A DNA stretch of 15,596 nucleotides from Planococcus sp. (in: firmicutes) (GTDB lineage: Bacteria > Bacillota > Bacilli > Bacillales_A > Planococcaceae). Every line of letters starts with the position of its first letter. Within the stretch, counting starts at the first letter, position 1. Both the position numbers and the translations under genes were made by a program. Shown one piece after another: positions 1 to 9,782 of this stretch. The DNA is taken from positions 1 through 15,596 of the forward strand of contig JASLAI010000257.1 in assembly GCA_030147225.1 (NCBI GenBank), read 5' to 3'. Under the pieces are notes generated by a model. The model was given only the letters and a program-made list of their open reading frames with translations. It was not told the origin of the DNA and did not search any database.

Positions 1-103
1 GCGCAAGAATCGTATGGCCGTTTTCCAATTCCACTTTAAACATCGCGTTAGGCAAAGTCTCAACGACAGTTCCTTCGATTTCAATTACATCGTCTTTCGC
101 CAT
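1..103 (-). CDS. infA: Translation initiation factor IF-1 (N-terminal part, cut by window edge)
   Basis: The 34 codons visible begin [20 protein letters not shown] and continue to ENGHTILA, which is the start of bacterial IF-1, an S1/OB-fold protein of about 72 residues. IF-1 binds the 30S A site during initiation together with IF-2 and IF-3. The ATG at 103-101 is preceded by a good ribosome-binding site (AGAAGGGAG, about 111-119). The rest of the gene lies beyond position 1. It follows adk after a 399-nt spacer with its own promoter-like sequence, so it may be transcribed independently of the upstream ribosomal operon. The identity is secure from sequence; the independent transcription is inferred. 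Confidence 0.96.
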   Translation of the reverse strand, partial: MAKDDVIEIEGTVVETLPNAMFKVELENGHTILA

Positions 104-229
104 CGACCCAGTCTCCCTTCTGTATACAAATCAGGTTCTCATCTTCAAACAGTATTTGCTGATTGAATAGTAGTAGTACATTCATTCACAAGAAATGCAT
201 GAGTGACATTCGAAAGACATTCTCCGAGT

Positions 230-319
230 CCCGCAGTTCAGCGGGCCGGGGTTAATCCGGCAAAGCCAGTCTGTCTCATGTATCCTCGACTGCCCGGACT
301 GCTTTGGATGAGTTCCAAA
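230..319 (-). promoter_or_regulatory. Structured, hairpin-rich leader upstream of infA
   Basis: Read as minus-strand RNA, the leader can form TTTGGA/TCCAAA (319-303), CTGGC-TTT-GCCGG (269-257), CCGG-ATTAACC-CCGG (260-246) and CCCGC-TGAACT-GCGGG (245-230). The second and third hairpins share the CCGG at 260-257 and exclude each other, and CGGGC near 296 could instead pair with GCCCG near 244. Mutually exclusive pairings are what a regulatory leader would show, but no T-run follows, so this is not a terminator. It matches no riboswitch class known to me; function is inference. Confidence 0.4.
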
Positions 320-348
320 CCCGTTACACAGATGCTTCCACGAAACCC

Positions 349-377
349 ATTATACTAGTTTCGATGCGCAATTGCAC
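349..377 (-). promoter_or_regulatory. Candidate sigma-A promoter for infA
   Basis: On the minus strand there is a perfect -10 box TATAAT (354-349), preceded by a 17-nt spacer and the weak -35 box GTGCAA (377-372, 3 of 6 consensus bases). Transcription would start near 342 and give a leader of about 240 nt before infA. The -35 box lies inside the perfect inverted repeat TGCACT-TT-AGTGCA (386-373), a possible operator. Promoter activity is inferred from sequence only. Confidence 0.55.
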
Positions 378-386
378 TAAAGTGCA
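373..386. repeat. Perfect 14-nt inverted repeat overlapping the infA -35 region
   Basis: The arms tgcact (373-378) and agtgca (381-386) are exact reverse complements around a 2-nt centre. With so short a centre it is more likely a dimeric-protein DNA site than an RNA hairpin. It covers most of the weak -35 box of the candidate infA promoter. No regulator family is recognisable from the sequence alone. Confidence 0.5.
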
Positions 387-488
387 TTTCACATCAACTT
401 TCATATCCTGAGCCTTGTTTGCTTTTGCAGCTCTCGAAAATTCATATCTCCGGTGCTCCTTAAAGCCACATGGAGGCAACTAACTGCG

Positions 489-500
489 CCCGGCGCCGGG
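489..500. repeat. 12-nt perfect GC palindrome directly after adk
   Basis: The sequence cccggcgccggg is self-complementary and begins 3 nt after the adk stop codon. No T-run follows on either strand, so it is not a canonical intrinsic terminator. It could still form a stabilising 3' stem for the long ribosomal operon transcript, or be a protein site. Confidence 0.5.
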
Positions 501-502
501 GA

Positions 503-1168
<666 letters not shown>

Positions 1169-1184
1169 TCAAACAATTGGACAA

Positions 1185-1202
1185 GAGACGTTCTCACGTC
1201 CC
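1185..1202 (-). other. Intercistronic hairpin between secY and adk
   Basis: Minus-strand RNA GGGACGT-GAGA-ACGTCTC forms 7 pairs (one G-U) closed by a GNRA-type GAGA tetraloop. It lies in the 60-nt gap, about 30 nt upstream of the adk start and before its ribosome-binding site. No T-run follows, so termination is unlikely. RNA processing, stability, or tuning of adk translation relative to secY are possible roles. Confidence 0.5.
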
Positions 1203-1216
1203 TTAAATCCCACTGA

Positions 1217-2512
1217 TTATTTCATAAAGCCTTTATAATGACGTTTTACAAGCTGAGATTCCAGTTGCTTCATCGTTTCAAGTGCTACCCCAACAACAAT
1301 CAAAAGACTTGTTCCGCCGATTTGCGCCGATTGCGGTAAATTCGCAATGTTGATGAAGAAAATCGGAAGAATAGCAATGACTGCCAGGAAGATCGCACCG
1401 ACGAAAGTCAATCGGTATAACACGCTTGTTAAATAATCCTGTGTATTTTTACCCGGACGGATTCCCGGAATATATGCGCCTTGCTTTTTCAGGTTGTCCG
1501 ATACGTTCTCAGGGTTAACCTGAATAAATGCGTAGAAGTACGTGAATGCTACGATCAGGGCGACATAAATGATCATGCCGACAGGACGCGTATAATCGAA
1601 TGTACTCTGAATCGCTTCTGTAAACGCATTGGCACCAAAGAAAGAAGCAATGGTTTGCGGCGTAATGATAAACGCTACTGCAAAGATTACCGGGATAACT
1701 CCGGCCGCGTTCACTTTCAAAGGTAAATGCGTTTGCTGCCCGCTTGTCGTCTGGCCACGGCCAGCAACTCGCTTCGCATACTGAATTGGTATTTTACGCA
1801 ACGCTTGTTGAACATAAATGACCAAGACCGTAATGGCAACAACAGCTAATGCAAGCAATGCCATAATAGCAATATTGATCGGAAGCTGATCTCCAGCTCC
1901 TTGAATCTGCTGTGCATACAATTGATTGACAGCGCCTGGTACTGCAGCGACAATCCCTGCGAAGATGATAATCGAAATACCGTTCCCCACACCTTTTGCC
2001 GTAATCTGCTCACCAAGCCACAGTAGAAACGCCGTACCAGCAGTCAATACAATGGCGATGACAACATAGGTTGAAATCGTGTCGTTCTGGATTAAAGAAC
2101 CGCCGTACATTTGGTTAAATCCGTAAGACATACCGATTGCTTGAATAAAGGCAAGAACGATTGTGAAGTAGCGAGTGAATTGAGCAAGTTTCCGTCTTCC
2201 GACTTCACCTTGTTTCGCCCACTCTGCAAATTTCGGTACAACATCCATCTGCAATAATTGCACGATGATCGACGCTGTAATGTAAGGCATAATTCCCATG
2301 GCTAAAATCGAAAAGTTAGCAAGGGCACCTCCACCGAAAGTATTTAAGAATCCAACCAGACCCATCTGGTCAGTAGCTTGCAAAACCGAAGCATCAACAT
2401 TCGGTACTGGAACAAAAGTTCCAATACGGAAAATGATGAGCATCAATAATGTAAAGAATATTTTATTTCGAATATCAGTCACGCGCATAAAATTAGAGAT
2501 TGTCTGAAACAT
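1217..2512 (-). CDS. secY: Preprotein translocase channel subunit SecY
   Basis: Channel of the SecYEG translocon in the cytoplasmic membrane; it threads unfolded exported proteins and inserts membrane proteins with SecA and the signal recognition particle. The 431 residues contain ten hydrophobic segments, beginning at about 18-36. SecY signature regions are visible at about 68-84 (FSILAMGIMPYITASII, plug and second helix) and 165-180 (WLGEQITAKGVGNGIS). The lysine- and arginine-rich cytoplasmic loops around residues 239-252 and 342-355 contact the ribosome and SecA in this family. The ATG overlaps the rplO stop by one base (TAATG), with GAGGTGG inside the end of rplO as ribosome-binding site, indicating translational coupling. 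Confidence 0.98.
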   Translation of the reverse strand: MFQTISNFMRVTDIRNKIFFTLLMLIIFRIGTFVPVPNVDASVLQATDQMGLVGFLNTFGGGALANFSILAMGIMPYITASIIVQLLQMDVVPKFAEWAKQGEVGRRKLAQFTRYFTIVLAFIQAIGMSYGFNQMYGGSLIQNDTISTYVVIAIVLTAGTAFLLWLGEQITAKGVGNGISIIIFAGIVAAVPGAVNQLYAQQIQGAGDQLPINIAIMALLALAVVAITVLVIYVQQALRKIPIQYAKRVAGRGQTTSGQQTHLPLKVNAAGVIPVIFAVAFIITPQTIASFFGANAFTEAIQSTFDYTRPVGMIIYVALIVAFTYFYAFIQVNPENVSDNLKKQGAYIPGIRPGKNTQDYLTSVLYRLTFVGAIFLAVIAILPIFFINIANLPQSAQIGGTSLLIVVGVALETMKQLESQLVKRHYKGFMK

Positions 2513-2952
2513 TAAACCACCTCGGTTTGTCCGCCGGCAGCTTCAATCGCTTCTTTAGCTGATCCAGAGAATTTGTGAGCTTTTACTGTCAATTTCTTTT
2601 CTAAGCTACCATTGCCGAGAATTTTAATTCCAGAACGTTCGTTGCTCACAACACCTGTTTCAATCAACAATGCAGGTGTTACTTCTGTGCCTTCGTCGAA
2701 ACGGTTAAGCACTTCAATATTTACGACTGCATAGTCTTTACGGTTAATGTTGGTAAATCCACGTTTTGGCAAACGACGGAACAAAGGATTTTGACCACCT
2801 TCGAATCCAGGACGAACACCGCCGCCTGAACGTGCGTTTTGACCTTTATGACCTTTACCTGCTGTTTTACCAGTACCTGAACCGATACCGCGTCCGATAC
2901 GCTTTCTTGAGCTGCGTGAACCTTCTGCCGGTTTTAATTCATGAAGTTTCAT
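2512..2952 (-). CDS. rplO: 50S ribosomal protein L15 (uL15)
   Basis: Late-assembly protein of the large subunit that binds 23S rRNA. Its 146 residues match the B. subtilis length. The N-terminal half is a very basic, glycine-rich extension ([20 protein letters not shown], then repeated GKG/GHKG and [12 protein letters not shown] to about residue 55) that penetrates rRNA; the C-terminal part is the globular domain. AAGGAGGTG lies 8 nt before the ATG. It lies between rpmD and secY, and its last codons hold the secY ribosome-binding site. Confidence 0.98.
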   Translation of the reverse strand: MKLHELKPAEGSRSSRKRIGRGIGSGTGKTAGKGHKGQNARSGGGVRPGFEGGQNPLFRRLPKRGFTNINRKDYAVVNIEVLNRFDEGTEVTPALLIETGVVSNERSGIKILGNGSLEKKLTVKAHKFSGSAKEAIEAAGGQTEVV

Positions 2953-2985
2953 TTGGTTGGCACCTCCTTCTATAGAAATCCGTAA

Positions 2986-3168
2986 TTAAACTTCTTTGAT
3001 AGTTACTAAGTGAGCGACTTTATCAAGCATTCCGCGAACGGCTGCATTGTCTTGGTGCTCAACTGTTTGGTGCATTTTGCGCAATCCCAATGACTGAACA
3101 GTTTTACGTTGTGTCGGTTTAGAACCGATCACTGATTTTGTGAGGGTAATTTCCAATTTAGTTGCCAT
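2986..3168 (-). CDS. rpmD: 50S ribosomal protein L30 (uL30)
   Basis: Small globular protein of the large subunit, 60 residues, starting [20 protein letters not shown] with the family pattern of a beta strand followed by a basic K/R-rich loop and [15 protein letters not shown]. It is the bacterial short form. TAGGAGGG lies 8-10 nt before the ATG; the gap from rpsE is only 13 nt. The rpsE-rpmD-rplO order is the standard spc-operon order. Confidence 0.97.
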   Translation of the reverse strand: MATKLEITLTKSVIGSKPTQRKTVQSLGLRKMHQTVEHQDNAAVRGMLDKVAHLVTIKEV

Positions 3169-3181
3169 GTGATTTTCCCTC

Positions 3182-3682
3182 CTATCCTAACAGTTCTTCT
3201 ATTGATTTACCGCGAAGTTTTGCAACTTCATCAGCACTTTTCAATTGAGTTAAACCGTTAATAGTTGCACGTACCATGTTGATTGGTGTGCTTGAACCTA
3301 GAGATTTAGATAAAATATCTTGTACCCCAGCTAATTCAAGTACCGCACGAACAGGTCCGCCAGCAATTACACCAGTACCCGGAGAAGCAGGTTTGATAAG
3401 GATTTGGCCTGCACCAAAACGGCCGATTACTAAGTGTGGAGTTGTACCTTTAACCATTGGTACTTCAATAAGGTTTTTCTTCGCATCTTCGATGGCTTTG
3501 CGGATAGCATCTGGAACTTCTTGAGCTTTACCAGTACCAAAACCAACATTACCATTTCTGTCGCCTACAACAACTAAAGCGGAGAAACGGAAACGACGTC
3601 CACCTTTTACAACTTTAGCTACGCGATTGATTGTAACTACGCGTTCTTCAAGTTCAAGTTTGTTTGGATCAATACGACTCAT
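3182..3682 (-). CDS. rpsE: 30S ribosomal protein S5 (uS5)
   Basis: Small-subunit protein next to the decoding and mRNA-entry region, involved in fidelity and helicase activity. The 166 residues match the B. subtilis length. An N-terminal double-stranded-RNA-binding-like domain contains the loop [11 protein letters not shown] (residues 23-33), the site of spectinomycin-resistance changes in other bacteria; the loop looks wild type. The C-terminal domain carries [15 protein letters not shown] followed by the GGPVRAV segment. GGAGGG precedes the ATG by about 10 nt. Confidence 0.98.
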   Translation of the reverse strand: MSRIDPNKLELEERVVTINRVAKVVKGGRRFRFSALVVVGDRNGNVGFGTGKAQEVPDAIRKAIEDAKKNLIEVPMVKGTTPHLVIGRFGAGQILIKPASPGTGVIAGGPVRAVLELAGVQDILSKSLGSSTPINMVRATINGLTQLKSADEVAKLRGKSIEELLG

Positions 3683-3703
3683 GAAATGTGTCCCTCCTTC
3701 TTT

Positions 3704-4066
3704 TTAAAATTGTAAACCATTTTCGCGTGCAGCTTCAGCTAATGCTTTTACGCGTCCATGATATAAATAACCACCGCGGTCGAAAACAACCGATTTTAAG
3801 CCGTTTTCAGTAGCGCGTTTTGCGATTGTTTCGCCGACTTTAGCTGCCGCTTCCACGTTGCCAGTTGATTCTACTGAGAAATCCTTCTCCATAGATGATG
3901 CACTTGCAAGTGTAACGCCATTAACATCGTCGATCAATTGAGCGTAAATATATTTATTTGAACGGAATACGTTTAAACGTGGGCGTTGTGCTGTGCCCGT
4001 AATTTTAGAACGTACGCGTGCATGACGTTTTTTACGAGATGCGTTTTTATCGAGTTTCGTAATCAC
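3704..4066 (-). CDS. rplR: 50S ribosomal protein L18 (uL18)
   Basis: Binds 5S rRNA together with L5 and anchors it in the central protuberance. I place the start at the GTG of 4066-4064, giving [20 protein letters not shown] and 120 residues, the B. subtilis length. The frame is open upstream to a GTG at 4075-4073, but that codon overlaps the ribosome-binding site AAAGGAG, which is correctly spaced (8 nt) only for the inner GTG. The basic N-terminus contacts 5S rRNA; the conserved tail contains [15 protein letters not shown]. Identity is certain; the start choice is strong but inferred. Confidence 0.96.
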   Translation of the reverse strand: MITKLDKNASRKKRHARVRSKITGTAQRPRLNVFRSNKYIYAQLIDDVNGVTLASASSMEKDFSVESTGNVEAAAKVGETIAKRATENGLKSVVFDRGGYLYHGRVKALAEAARENGLQF

Positions 4067-4099
4067 TGAGGTCACTCCTTTCAGCCTGCCTAAGCAGCA

Positions 4100-4639
4100 T
4101 TATTTACCTGTTTTACCTTCTTTGCGACGAACTGCTTCTCCTTCGTAACGAATACCTTTACCTTTATACGGCTCTGGTGGACGTACTTGACGGATGTTCG
4201 AAGCTAGAGCTCCAACACGTTCTTTGTCGATGCCTTTAACAACGACTTTAGTGTTAGCTGGTACTTCAACTGTGATTCCTTCTTCCGGTGTGAATTCAAC
4301 CGGGTGAGAGTAACCAACGTTAAGAACCAATTTTTGTCCTTGCAATTGAGCACGGTAACCAACACCTACTAATTCAAGTGTGCGTTGGAATCCTTCTGAA
4401 ACTCCAGTAACCATGTTCGCAAGCAAAGCACGAGTTGTACCGTGGTTTGTGCGGTGATCTTTAGAATCTGAAGGACGTGTCAATGTTAGCACGTTATCTT
4501 CTTGTGTGATTGTAATATCTTGGTTAAATGTGCGAGTCAACTCGCCTTGAGGACCTTTAACAGTTACAGTGTTCTTGTCTCCAAGAGTTACGGTAACGTT
4601 AGCAGGAACCTCGATTGGTTTTTTACCTACACGTGACAT
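4100..4639 (-). CDS. rplF: 50S ribosomal protein L6 (uL6)
   Basis: Large-subunit protein near the sarcin-ricin loop and factor-binding site. The 179 residues form two repeated alpha/beta domains (about 1-80 and 81-179). Its hallmarks are [12 protein letters not shown] at the start and [19 protein letters not shown] near the end (about 150-168). Gentamicin-type resistance changes occur in this C-terminal part in other species, but nothing unusual is seen here. TGGAGGTG lies about 9 nt before the ATG. Confidence 0.98.
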   Translation of the reverse strand: MSRVGKKPIEVPANVTVTLGDKNTVTVKGPQGELTRTFNQDITITQEDNVLTLTRPSDSKDHRTNHGTTRALLANMVTGVSEGFQRTLELVGVGYRAQLQGQKLVLNVGYSHPVEFTPEEGITVEVPANTKVVVKGIDKERVGALASNIRQVRPPEPYKGKGIRYEGEAVRRKEGKTGK

Positions 4640-4669
4640 TCTGTTGCACCTCCATTCGTTTGTTGCTTA

Positions 4670-5068
4670 TTACCAAACGTATGCTATGATTTCTCCGCCG
4701 ATTTGTTTCGCGCGGGCTTCTTTATCTGTTACCAAACCTTGTGATGTTGAGACTAAAGCGATTCCAAGACCGTTTAGTACACGTGGCACCTCGTTAGTTT
4801 TAGCGTAAACACGTAGTCCTGGTTTTGAAATGCGTTTCAATCCAGTAATAACGCGTTCGTTGTTAGCTCCGTATTTAAGGAAAATCCGGATCATGCCTTG
4901 TTTATCATCTTCAACATATTCCACGTCACGAACGAAACCTTCACGCTTAAGGATTTCAGCGATGTCTTTTTTCACATTAGAAGCCGGAAGCTCTAATTTC
5001 TCGTGACGAACCATGTTTGCGTTACGAATGCGTGTCAGCATATCTGCAATCGGATCTGTCATTGTCAT
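4670..5068 (-). CDS. rpsH: 30S ribosomal protein S8 (uS8)
   Basis: Binds helix 21 of 16S rRNA and is needed for platform assembly; in E. coli it is also the translational repressor of the spc operon. The 132 residues match the family length. The start [17 protein letters not shown] and the C-terminal motif [17 protein letters not shown] followed by STSQG are diagnostic. Two ATGs lie two codons apart; GGAGG at 8 nt favours the first. Whether S8 regulates this operon cannot be read directly from the sequence. Confidence 0.98.
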   Translation of the reverse strand: MTMTDPIADMLTRIRNANMVRHEKLELPASNVKKDIAEILKREGFVRDVEYVEDDKQGMIRIFLKYGANNERVITGLKRISKPGLRVYAKTNEVPRVLNGLGIALVSTSQGLVTDKEARAKQIGGEIIAYVW

Positions 5069-5097
5069 TACTTTTACCTCCTTCCCAAATTAGGGGA

Positions 5098-5842
<745 letters not shown>

Positions 5843-5869
5843 GTGTGTACCTCCCTTCATTCAGGAATT

Positions 5870-6181
5870 TTATTTATCTAATTTTTCGCCGGATTTTTTT
5901 GCAACACGAACTTTTTTACCATCTTCAACCTTATATCCTACACGAGTCGGCTCGCCGGATTTAGGGTCAAGTAACATTACGTTAGAAACATGAATTGCTG
6001 CTTCTTGGCTGACAATTCCACCTTGTGGATTTGCCTGGTTCGGTTTTGTGTGCTTTTTCACGATGTTTACACCTTCTACAAGCACACGGTCTTTCTTAGG
6101 TAAAGCAGTCAAAACAACACCTGTTTTGCCTTTGTCTTTGCCTGAGATTACCTTAACTGTATCGCCTTTTTTAACATGCAT
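5870..6181 (-). CDS. rplX: 50S ribosomal protein L24 (uL24)
   Basis: Early-assembly protein that nucleates folding of 23S rRNA domain I near the tunnel exit. The 103 residues start [20 protein letters not shown], a clear KOW motif (about residues 4-30), followed by [28 protein letters not shown] lies about 8 nt before the ATG. It sits between rplN and rplE as in all spc operons. Confidence 0.97.
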   Translation of the reverse strand: MHVKKGDTVKVISGKDKGKTGVVLTALPKKDRVLVEGVNIVKKHTKPNQANPQGGIVSQEAAIHVSNVMLLDPKSGEPTRVGYKVEDGKKVRVAKKSGEKLDK

Positions 6182-6216
6182 TCTGTCGCACCTCCTTGGT
6201 ATGGCACATTGATTTA

Positions 6217-6585
<369 letters not shown>

Positions 6586-6599
6586 TTAGGTAACCTCCC

Positions 6600-6622
6600 T
6601 CCGGAATTTCTTAGGTTCCGAA
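6600..6622 (-). other. Hairpin abutting the rplN ribosome-binding site
   Basis: Minus-strand RNA TTCGGAA-(9 nt)-TTCCGGA can form 7 pairs including one G-U. Its 3' arm runs directly into the GGAGGGAGG that serves rplN. It sits at the junction between the S10-type and spc-type gene blocks, and could limit rplN translation or bind a protein. No T-run follows. Confidence 0.45.
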
Positions 6623-6632
6623 ATTATTTAAA

Positions 6633-6896
6633 TTAAATGATAACCGCTTTTTCTACAATTTCCAATACGCGGAAACGTTTAGTAGCTGATAGCGGACGAG
6701 TTTCCATGATGCGAACTACGTCGCCCATTTTCGCTTCGTTTAGCTCATCATGAGCTTTATATTTCTTAGAGTATTTTACACGTTTGCCATAGAATGCGTG
6801 CTTCTTTTGAGTTTCAACCATTACTGTAACGGTTTTGTCCATTTTGTCAGACACAACACGGCCTGTGTATACTTTGCGTTGATTACGCTCAGTCAT
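6633..6896 (-). CDS. rpsQ: 30S ribosomal protein S17 (uS17)
   Basis: Primary binding protein of the 16S rRNA 5' domain. Its 87 residues form an OB-fold. It starts [20 protein letters not shown] with the family motif KTVTVMVE and the basic loop [15 protein letters not shown], ending with the [19 protein letters not shown] pattern. GAGGAGG lies about 9 nt before the ATG, and the gap to rpmC is 24 nt. Confidence 0.97.
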   Translation of the reverse strand: MTERNQRKVYTGRVVSDKMDKTVTVMVETQKKHAFYGKRVKYSKKYKAHDELNEAKMGDVVRIMETRPLSATKRFRVLEIVEKAVII

Positions 6897-6920
6897 ACTT
6901 GCAAACCTCCTCTCGATTTA

Positions 6921-7545
<625 letters not shown>

Positions 7546-7546
7546 A

Positions 7547-8203
7547 TTATTTGCCTCCTTCCTCAGATTTCTTCTTAGTTGGAAGGACTTCACCGCGGTA
7601 GATCCATACTTTTACGCCAAGCTTACCATAAGTTGTGTCTGCTTCAGCATGCGCATAATCAATATCAGCGCGGAGCGTATGGAGCGGAACAGTACCTTCA
7701 CTGTAGTGTTCAGCACGCGCAATGTCAGCGCCGCCTAGACGTCCAGATACTTGAGTTTTGATTCCTTTAGCGCCAGAACGCATAGTGCGTTGGATCGCTT
7801 GTTTTTGTGCACGACGGAAAGACACTCGGTTTTCCAATTGACGTGCAACACTTTCAGCAACCAATCTTGCATCAAGGTCAGCTCTTTTGATTTCAATAAT
7901 GTTGATGTGTACACGCTTGCCAGTCATAGAGTTAAGCTGTTTGCGAAGTACTTCTACTTCAGATCCACCTTTACCGATTACCATACCTGGTTTCGCAGTG
8001 TGAATAGTTACGTTGACACGGTTTGCAGCGCGTTCAATTTCAATTTTAGAAACTGAAGCTTCTTTCAAACGTGCTTCAACATATTCACGGATTTTAATAT
8101 CTTCGTGAAGAAGCGTCGCATAATCTTTCTCAGCGTACCATTTAGATTCCCAATCACGAATGATTCCGATACGCATCCCAATTGGATGTATTTTTTGTCC
8201 CAC
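7547..8203 (-). CDS. rpsC: 30S ribosomal protein S3 (uS3)
   Basis: Head protein lining the mRNA entry channel, acting with S4 and S5 as mRNA helicase. The 218 residues match B. subtilis. The N-terminal type II KH domain contains the GxxG signature in [12 protein letters not shown] (about residues 73-84), and the C-terminal domain contains [23 protein letters not shown] sequence ending in the basic tail [10 protein letters not shown]. The start codon is GTG (8203-8201) with AAGGAGGG 8 nt upstream, which overlaps the last codons of rplV; the gap is only 3 nt, which suggests coupling. Confidence 0.97.
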   Translation of the reverse strand: MGQKIHPIGMRIGIIRDWESKWYAEKDYATLLHEDIKIREYVEARLKEASVSKIEIERAANRVNVTIHTAKPGMVIGKGGSEVEVLRKQLNSMTGKRVHINIIEIKRADLDARLVAESVARQLENRVSFRRAQKQAIQRTMRSGAKGIKTQVSGRLGGADIARAEHYSEGTVPLHTLRADIDYAHAEADTTYGKLGVKVWIYRGEVLPTKKKSEEGGK

Positions 8204-8206
8204 GAA

Positions 8207-8548
8207 TTATCCCTCCTTCTGGTCAGATACCACTAGTGTAATGTGGCTTGTGCGTTTATTAATTGCGCTTGCGCGTCCCATTGCACGTGGACGGAAACGT
8301 TTAAGTGTTGGTCCTTCGTCAACGAATACTTCACTGATGACCAAGTCATTCAGATCCATTTCGTAGTTGTGTTCAGCGTTAGCAGCTGCAGATTTCAATA
8401 ACTTCTCAACAACAATAGATGCTGCTTTCGGAGTGTGGTTCAAAATCGCAACAGCTTCGCCAATTTGCTTGCCTCGGATTAAATCTACTACTAAACGGAC
8501 TTTACGAGGAGCAATACGTACTGTTCTAGCGACAGCTTTTGCTTGCAT
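8207..8548 (-). CDS. rplV: 50S ribosomal protein L22 (uL22)
   Basis: Large-subunit protein whose long beta-hairpin (about residues 81-98, around [15 protein letters not shown]) reaches the narrow part of the exit tunnel, next to the macrolide site and SecM/ErmCL-type arrest sites in this family. The hairpin has no deletion or insertion. The length of 113 residues equals B. subtilis. The start [20 protein letters not shown] is typical. GAGGAGG lies about 9 nt before the ATG. Confidence 0.98.
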   Translation of the reverse strand: MQAKAVARTVRIAPRKVRLVVDLIRGKQIGEAVAILNHTPKAASIVVEKLLKSAAANAEHNYEMDLNDLVISEVFVDEGPTLKRFRPRAMGRASAINKRTSHITLVVSDQKEG

Positions 8549-8567
8549 GGGGAAATCCTCCTCTCAA

Positions 8568-8846
8568 TTAACGTCTTGTTTTCTTATCGTCTGCACCATG
8601 ACTAGCGTATTTGCGTGTTGGAGCGAATTCGCCTAGTTTATGGCCCACCATGTCTTCAGTCACATATACAGGGATGTGTTTACGACCATCGTATACTGCG
8701 ATTGTTTGTCCGATGAATGTCGGGAAAATTGTAGAACGGCGAGACCAAGTTTTGATCACTTGTTTTTTCTCAGAATCCTTTTGTGCTTCAACTTTTTTCA
8801 TAAGATGATCGTCAACAAAAGGTCCTTTTTTCAAGCTGCGGCCCAT
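8568..8846 (-). CDS. rpsS: 30S ribosomal protein S19 (uS19)
   Basis: Head protein that contacts S13 and the A-site tRNA region. The 92 residues start [20 protein letters not shown] and include the family blocks [20 protein letters not shown] and [11 protein letters not shown], with the basic C-terminus. GGGAGG lies about 8 nt before the ATG. The 60-nt gap separating it from rplB is longer than most gaps in this operon and holds a strong hairpin. Confidence 0.98.
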   Translation of the reverse strand: MGRSLKKGPFVDDHLMKKVEAQKDSEKKQVIKTWSRRSTIFPTFIGQTIAVYDGRKHIPVYVTEDMVGHKLGEFAPTRKYASHGADDKKTRR

Positions 8847-8871
8847 GTGGGATCCTCCCTTCGTGATCGCA

Positions 8872-8896
8872 CCACGGTTCTTTCAACGAACCGTAG
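8872..8896 (-). other. Strong intercistronic hairpin between rplB and rpsS
   Basis: Minus-strand RNA CTACGGTTC-GTTGAAA-GAACCGTGG gives a 9-bp stem (one G-U) with a 7-nt loop. It occupies the middle of the 60-nt gap after rplB, and its base is about 25 nt upstream of the rpsS start. It is not followed by a T-run, so it is not a terminator. A protein-binding or RNA-processing role is possible but not shown. Confidence 0.55.
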
Positions 8897-8906
8897 CGGA
8901 ATCAAA

Positions 8907-9737
8907 TTATTTTTTACGACGACGCACGATAAATTTATCTGACTTGTTCGTTTTCTTACGTGTCTTGTATCCAAGAGTTGGTTTGCCCCAAGGAGACATT
9001 GGTGATTTACGTCCGATTGGCGAACGTCCTTCACCACCACCGTGTGGGTGATCGTTAGGGTTCATTACAGATCCGCGGACTGTTGGGCGATTGCCCTTCC
9101 AGCGGTTACGTCCTGCTTTACCAATGTTGATCAATTCGTGTTGCTCATTTCCTACTGCACCGATAGTTGCGCGGCAAGTAGCAAGAATCATGCGAACTTC
9201 GCCTGATTGCAAACGAACTGTTACGTATTTTCCTTCTTTACCCAATACTTGAGCTGAAGTTCCTGCAGAACGAACTAGTTGTCCGCCGCCGCCTGGCTTC
9301 AATTCGATGTTGTGGATTGTAGAACCCATTGGGATGTTTGACAACGGCAAAGCGTTACCTGCCTTGATGTCTGCTTCAATACCTGACATAAGTTGAGTTC
9401 CAACTTCGACTCCTTTAGGAGCGAGGATGTAACGTTTCTCACCATCAGCGTAGTGAATCAATGCGATGTTTGCAGAACGGTTTGGATCGTACTCGATTGT
9501 AGCAACGCGTCCTGGAATGCCATCTTTGTTACGTTTGAAGTCAATAACACGGTATTGGCGTTTATGTCCACCACCGTGGTGGCGTACAGTTATTTTACCT
9601 TGGTTATTACGGCCGCCCTTGCGCTTTACAGGTCGTAAAAGCGATTTTTCAGGTTTGTTCGTTGTGATTTCAGCGAAATCTGAACTCGTCATGTTACGAC
9701 GACCGTTAGTGGTAGGTTTATATTTTCTTATGCCCAC
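8907..9737 (-). CDS. rplB: 50S ribosomal protein L2 (uL2)
   Basis: Core large-subunit protein needed for subunit association and peptidyl-transferase-centre assembly. The 276 residues comprise an N-terminal extension, an OB-fold (about 60-125), an SH3-like barrel (about 130-195), and the C-terminal extension with the invariant [13 protein letters not shown] block (about 228-240) whose histidine lies at the active centre. The start codon is GTG (9737-9735) with GGAGGG 7 nt upstream. Downstream lies a 60-nt gap with a hairpin before rpsS. Confidence 0.98.
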   Translation of the reverse strand: MGIRKYKPTTNGRRNMTSSDFAEITTNKPEKSLLRPVKRKGGRNNQGKITVRHHGGGHKRQYRVIDFKRNKDGIPGRVATIEYDPNRSANIALIHYADGEKRYILAPKGVEVGTQLMSGIEADIKAGNALPLSNIPMGSTIHNIELKPGGGGQLVRSAGTSAQVLGKEGKYVTVRLQSGEVRMILATCRATIGAVGNEQHELINIGKAGRNRWKGNRPTVRGSVMNPNDHPHGGGEGRSPIGRKSPMSPWGKPTLGYKTRKKTNKSDKFIVRRRKK

Positions 9738-9782
9738 GTTGTTTCCCTCCTTCTTTAATAGTCCTATAAGAACTTATAAAAA

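Larger units (their letters stand above)
104..502 (-). other. Gene-free spacer between adk and infA with promoter and structured leader
   Basis: This 399-nt stretch has no gene I can support. In order of minus-strand transcription it holds a perfect 12-nt GC palindrome just after the adk stop, two mini-ORFs of 14 and 26 codons that overlap by ATGA (445-401 and 404-324), a candidate promoter at 377-349, and a leader of about 240 nt with several hairpins. In B. subtilis this interval carries map (methionine aminopeptidase) and a small KOW-domain gene; neither is recognisable here in any frame. I saw no tRNA, T-box or known riboswitch signature. Confidence 0.7.

Noticed and set aside
120..342. 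T-box or tRNA in the infA leader, suggested by stems and GGGTTTGGAAC
   Set aside because: The T-box core sequence, specifier stem and terminator are missing, and no cloverleaf with T-loop can be drawn.
324..445. Two mini-ORFs (14 and 26 codons) with ATGA overlap after adk
   Set aside because: An AAGGAG lies 10 nt before the first, but the second overlaps the infA promoter and neither resembles a known peptide; most likely chance.
489..500. GC palindrome after adk as an intrinsic terminator
   Set aside because: No T-run on either strand and no loop; recorded only as a palindrome.
9765..9778. AT palindrome between rplB and rplW as a regulatory site
   Set aside because: Short, AT-rich and with a 2-nt centre; such palindromes are frequent by chance, so it is only mentioned under rplW.
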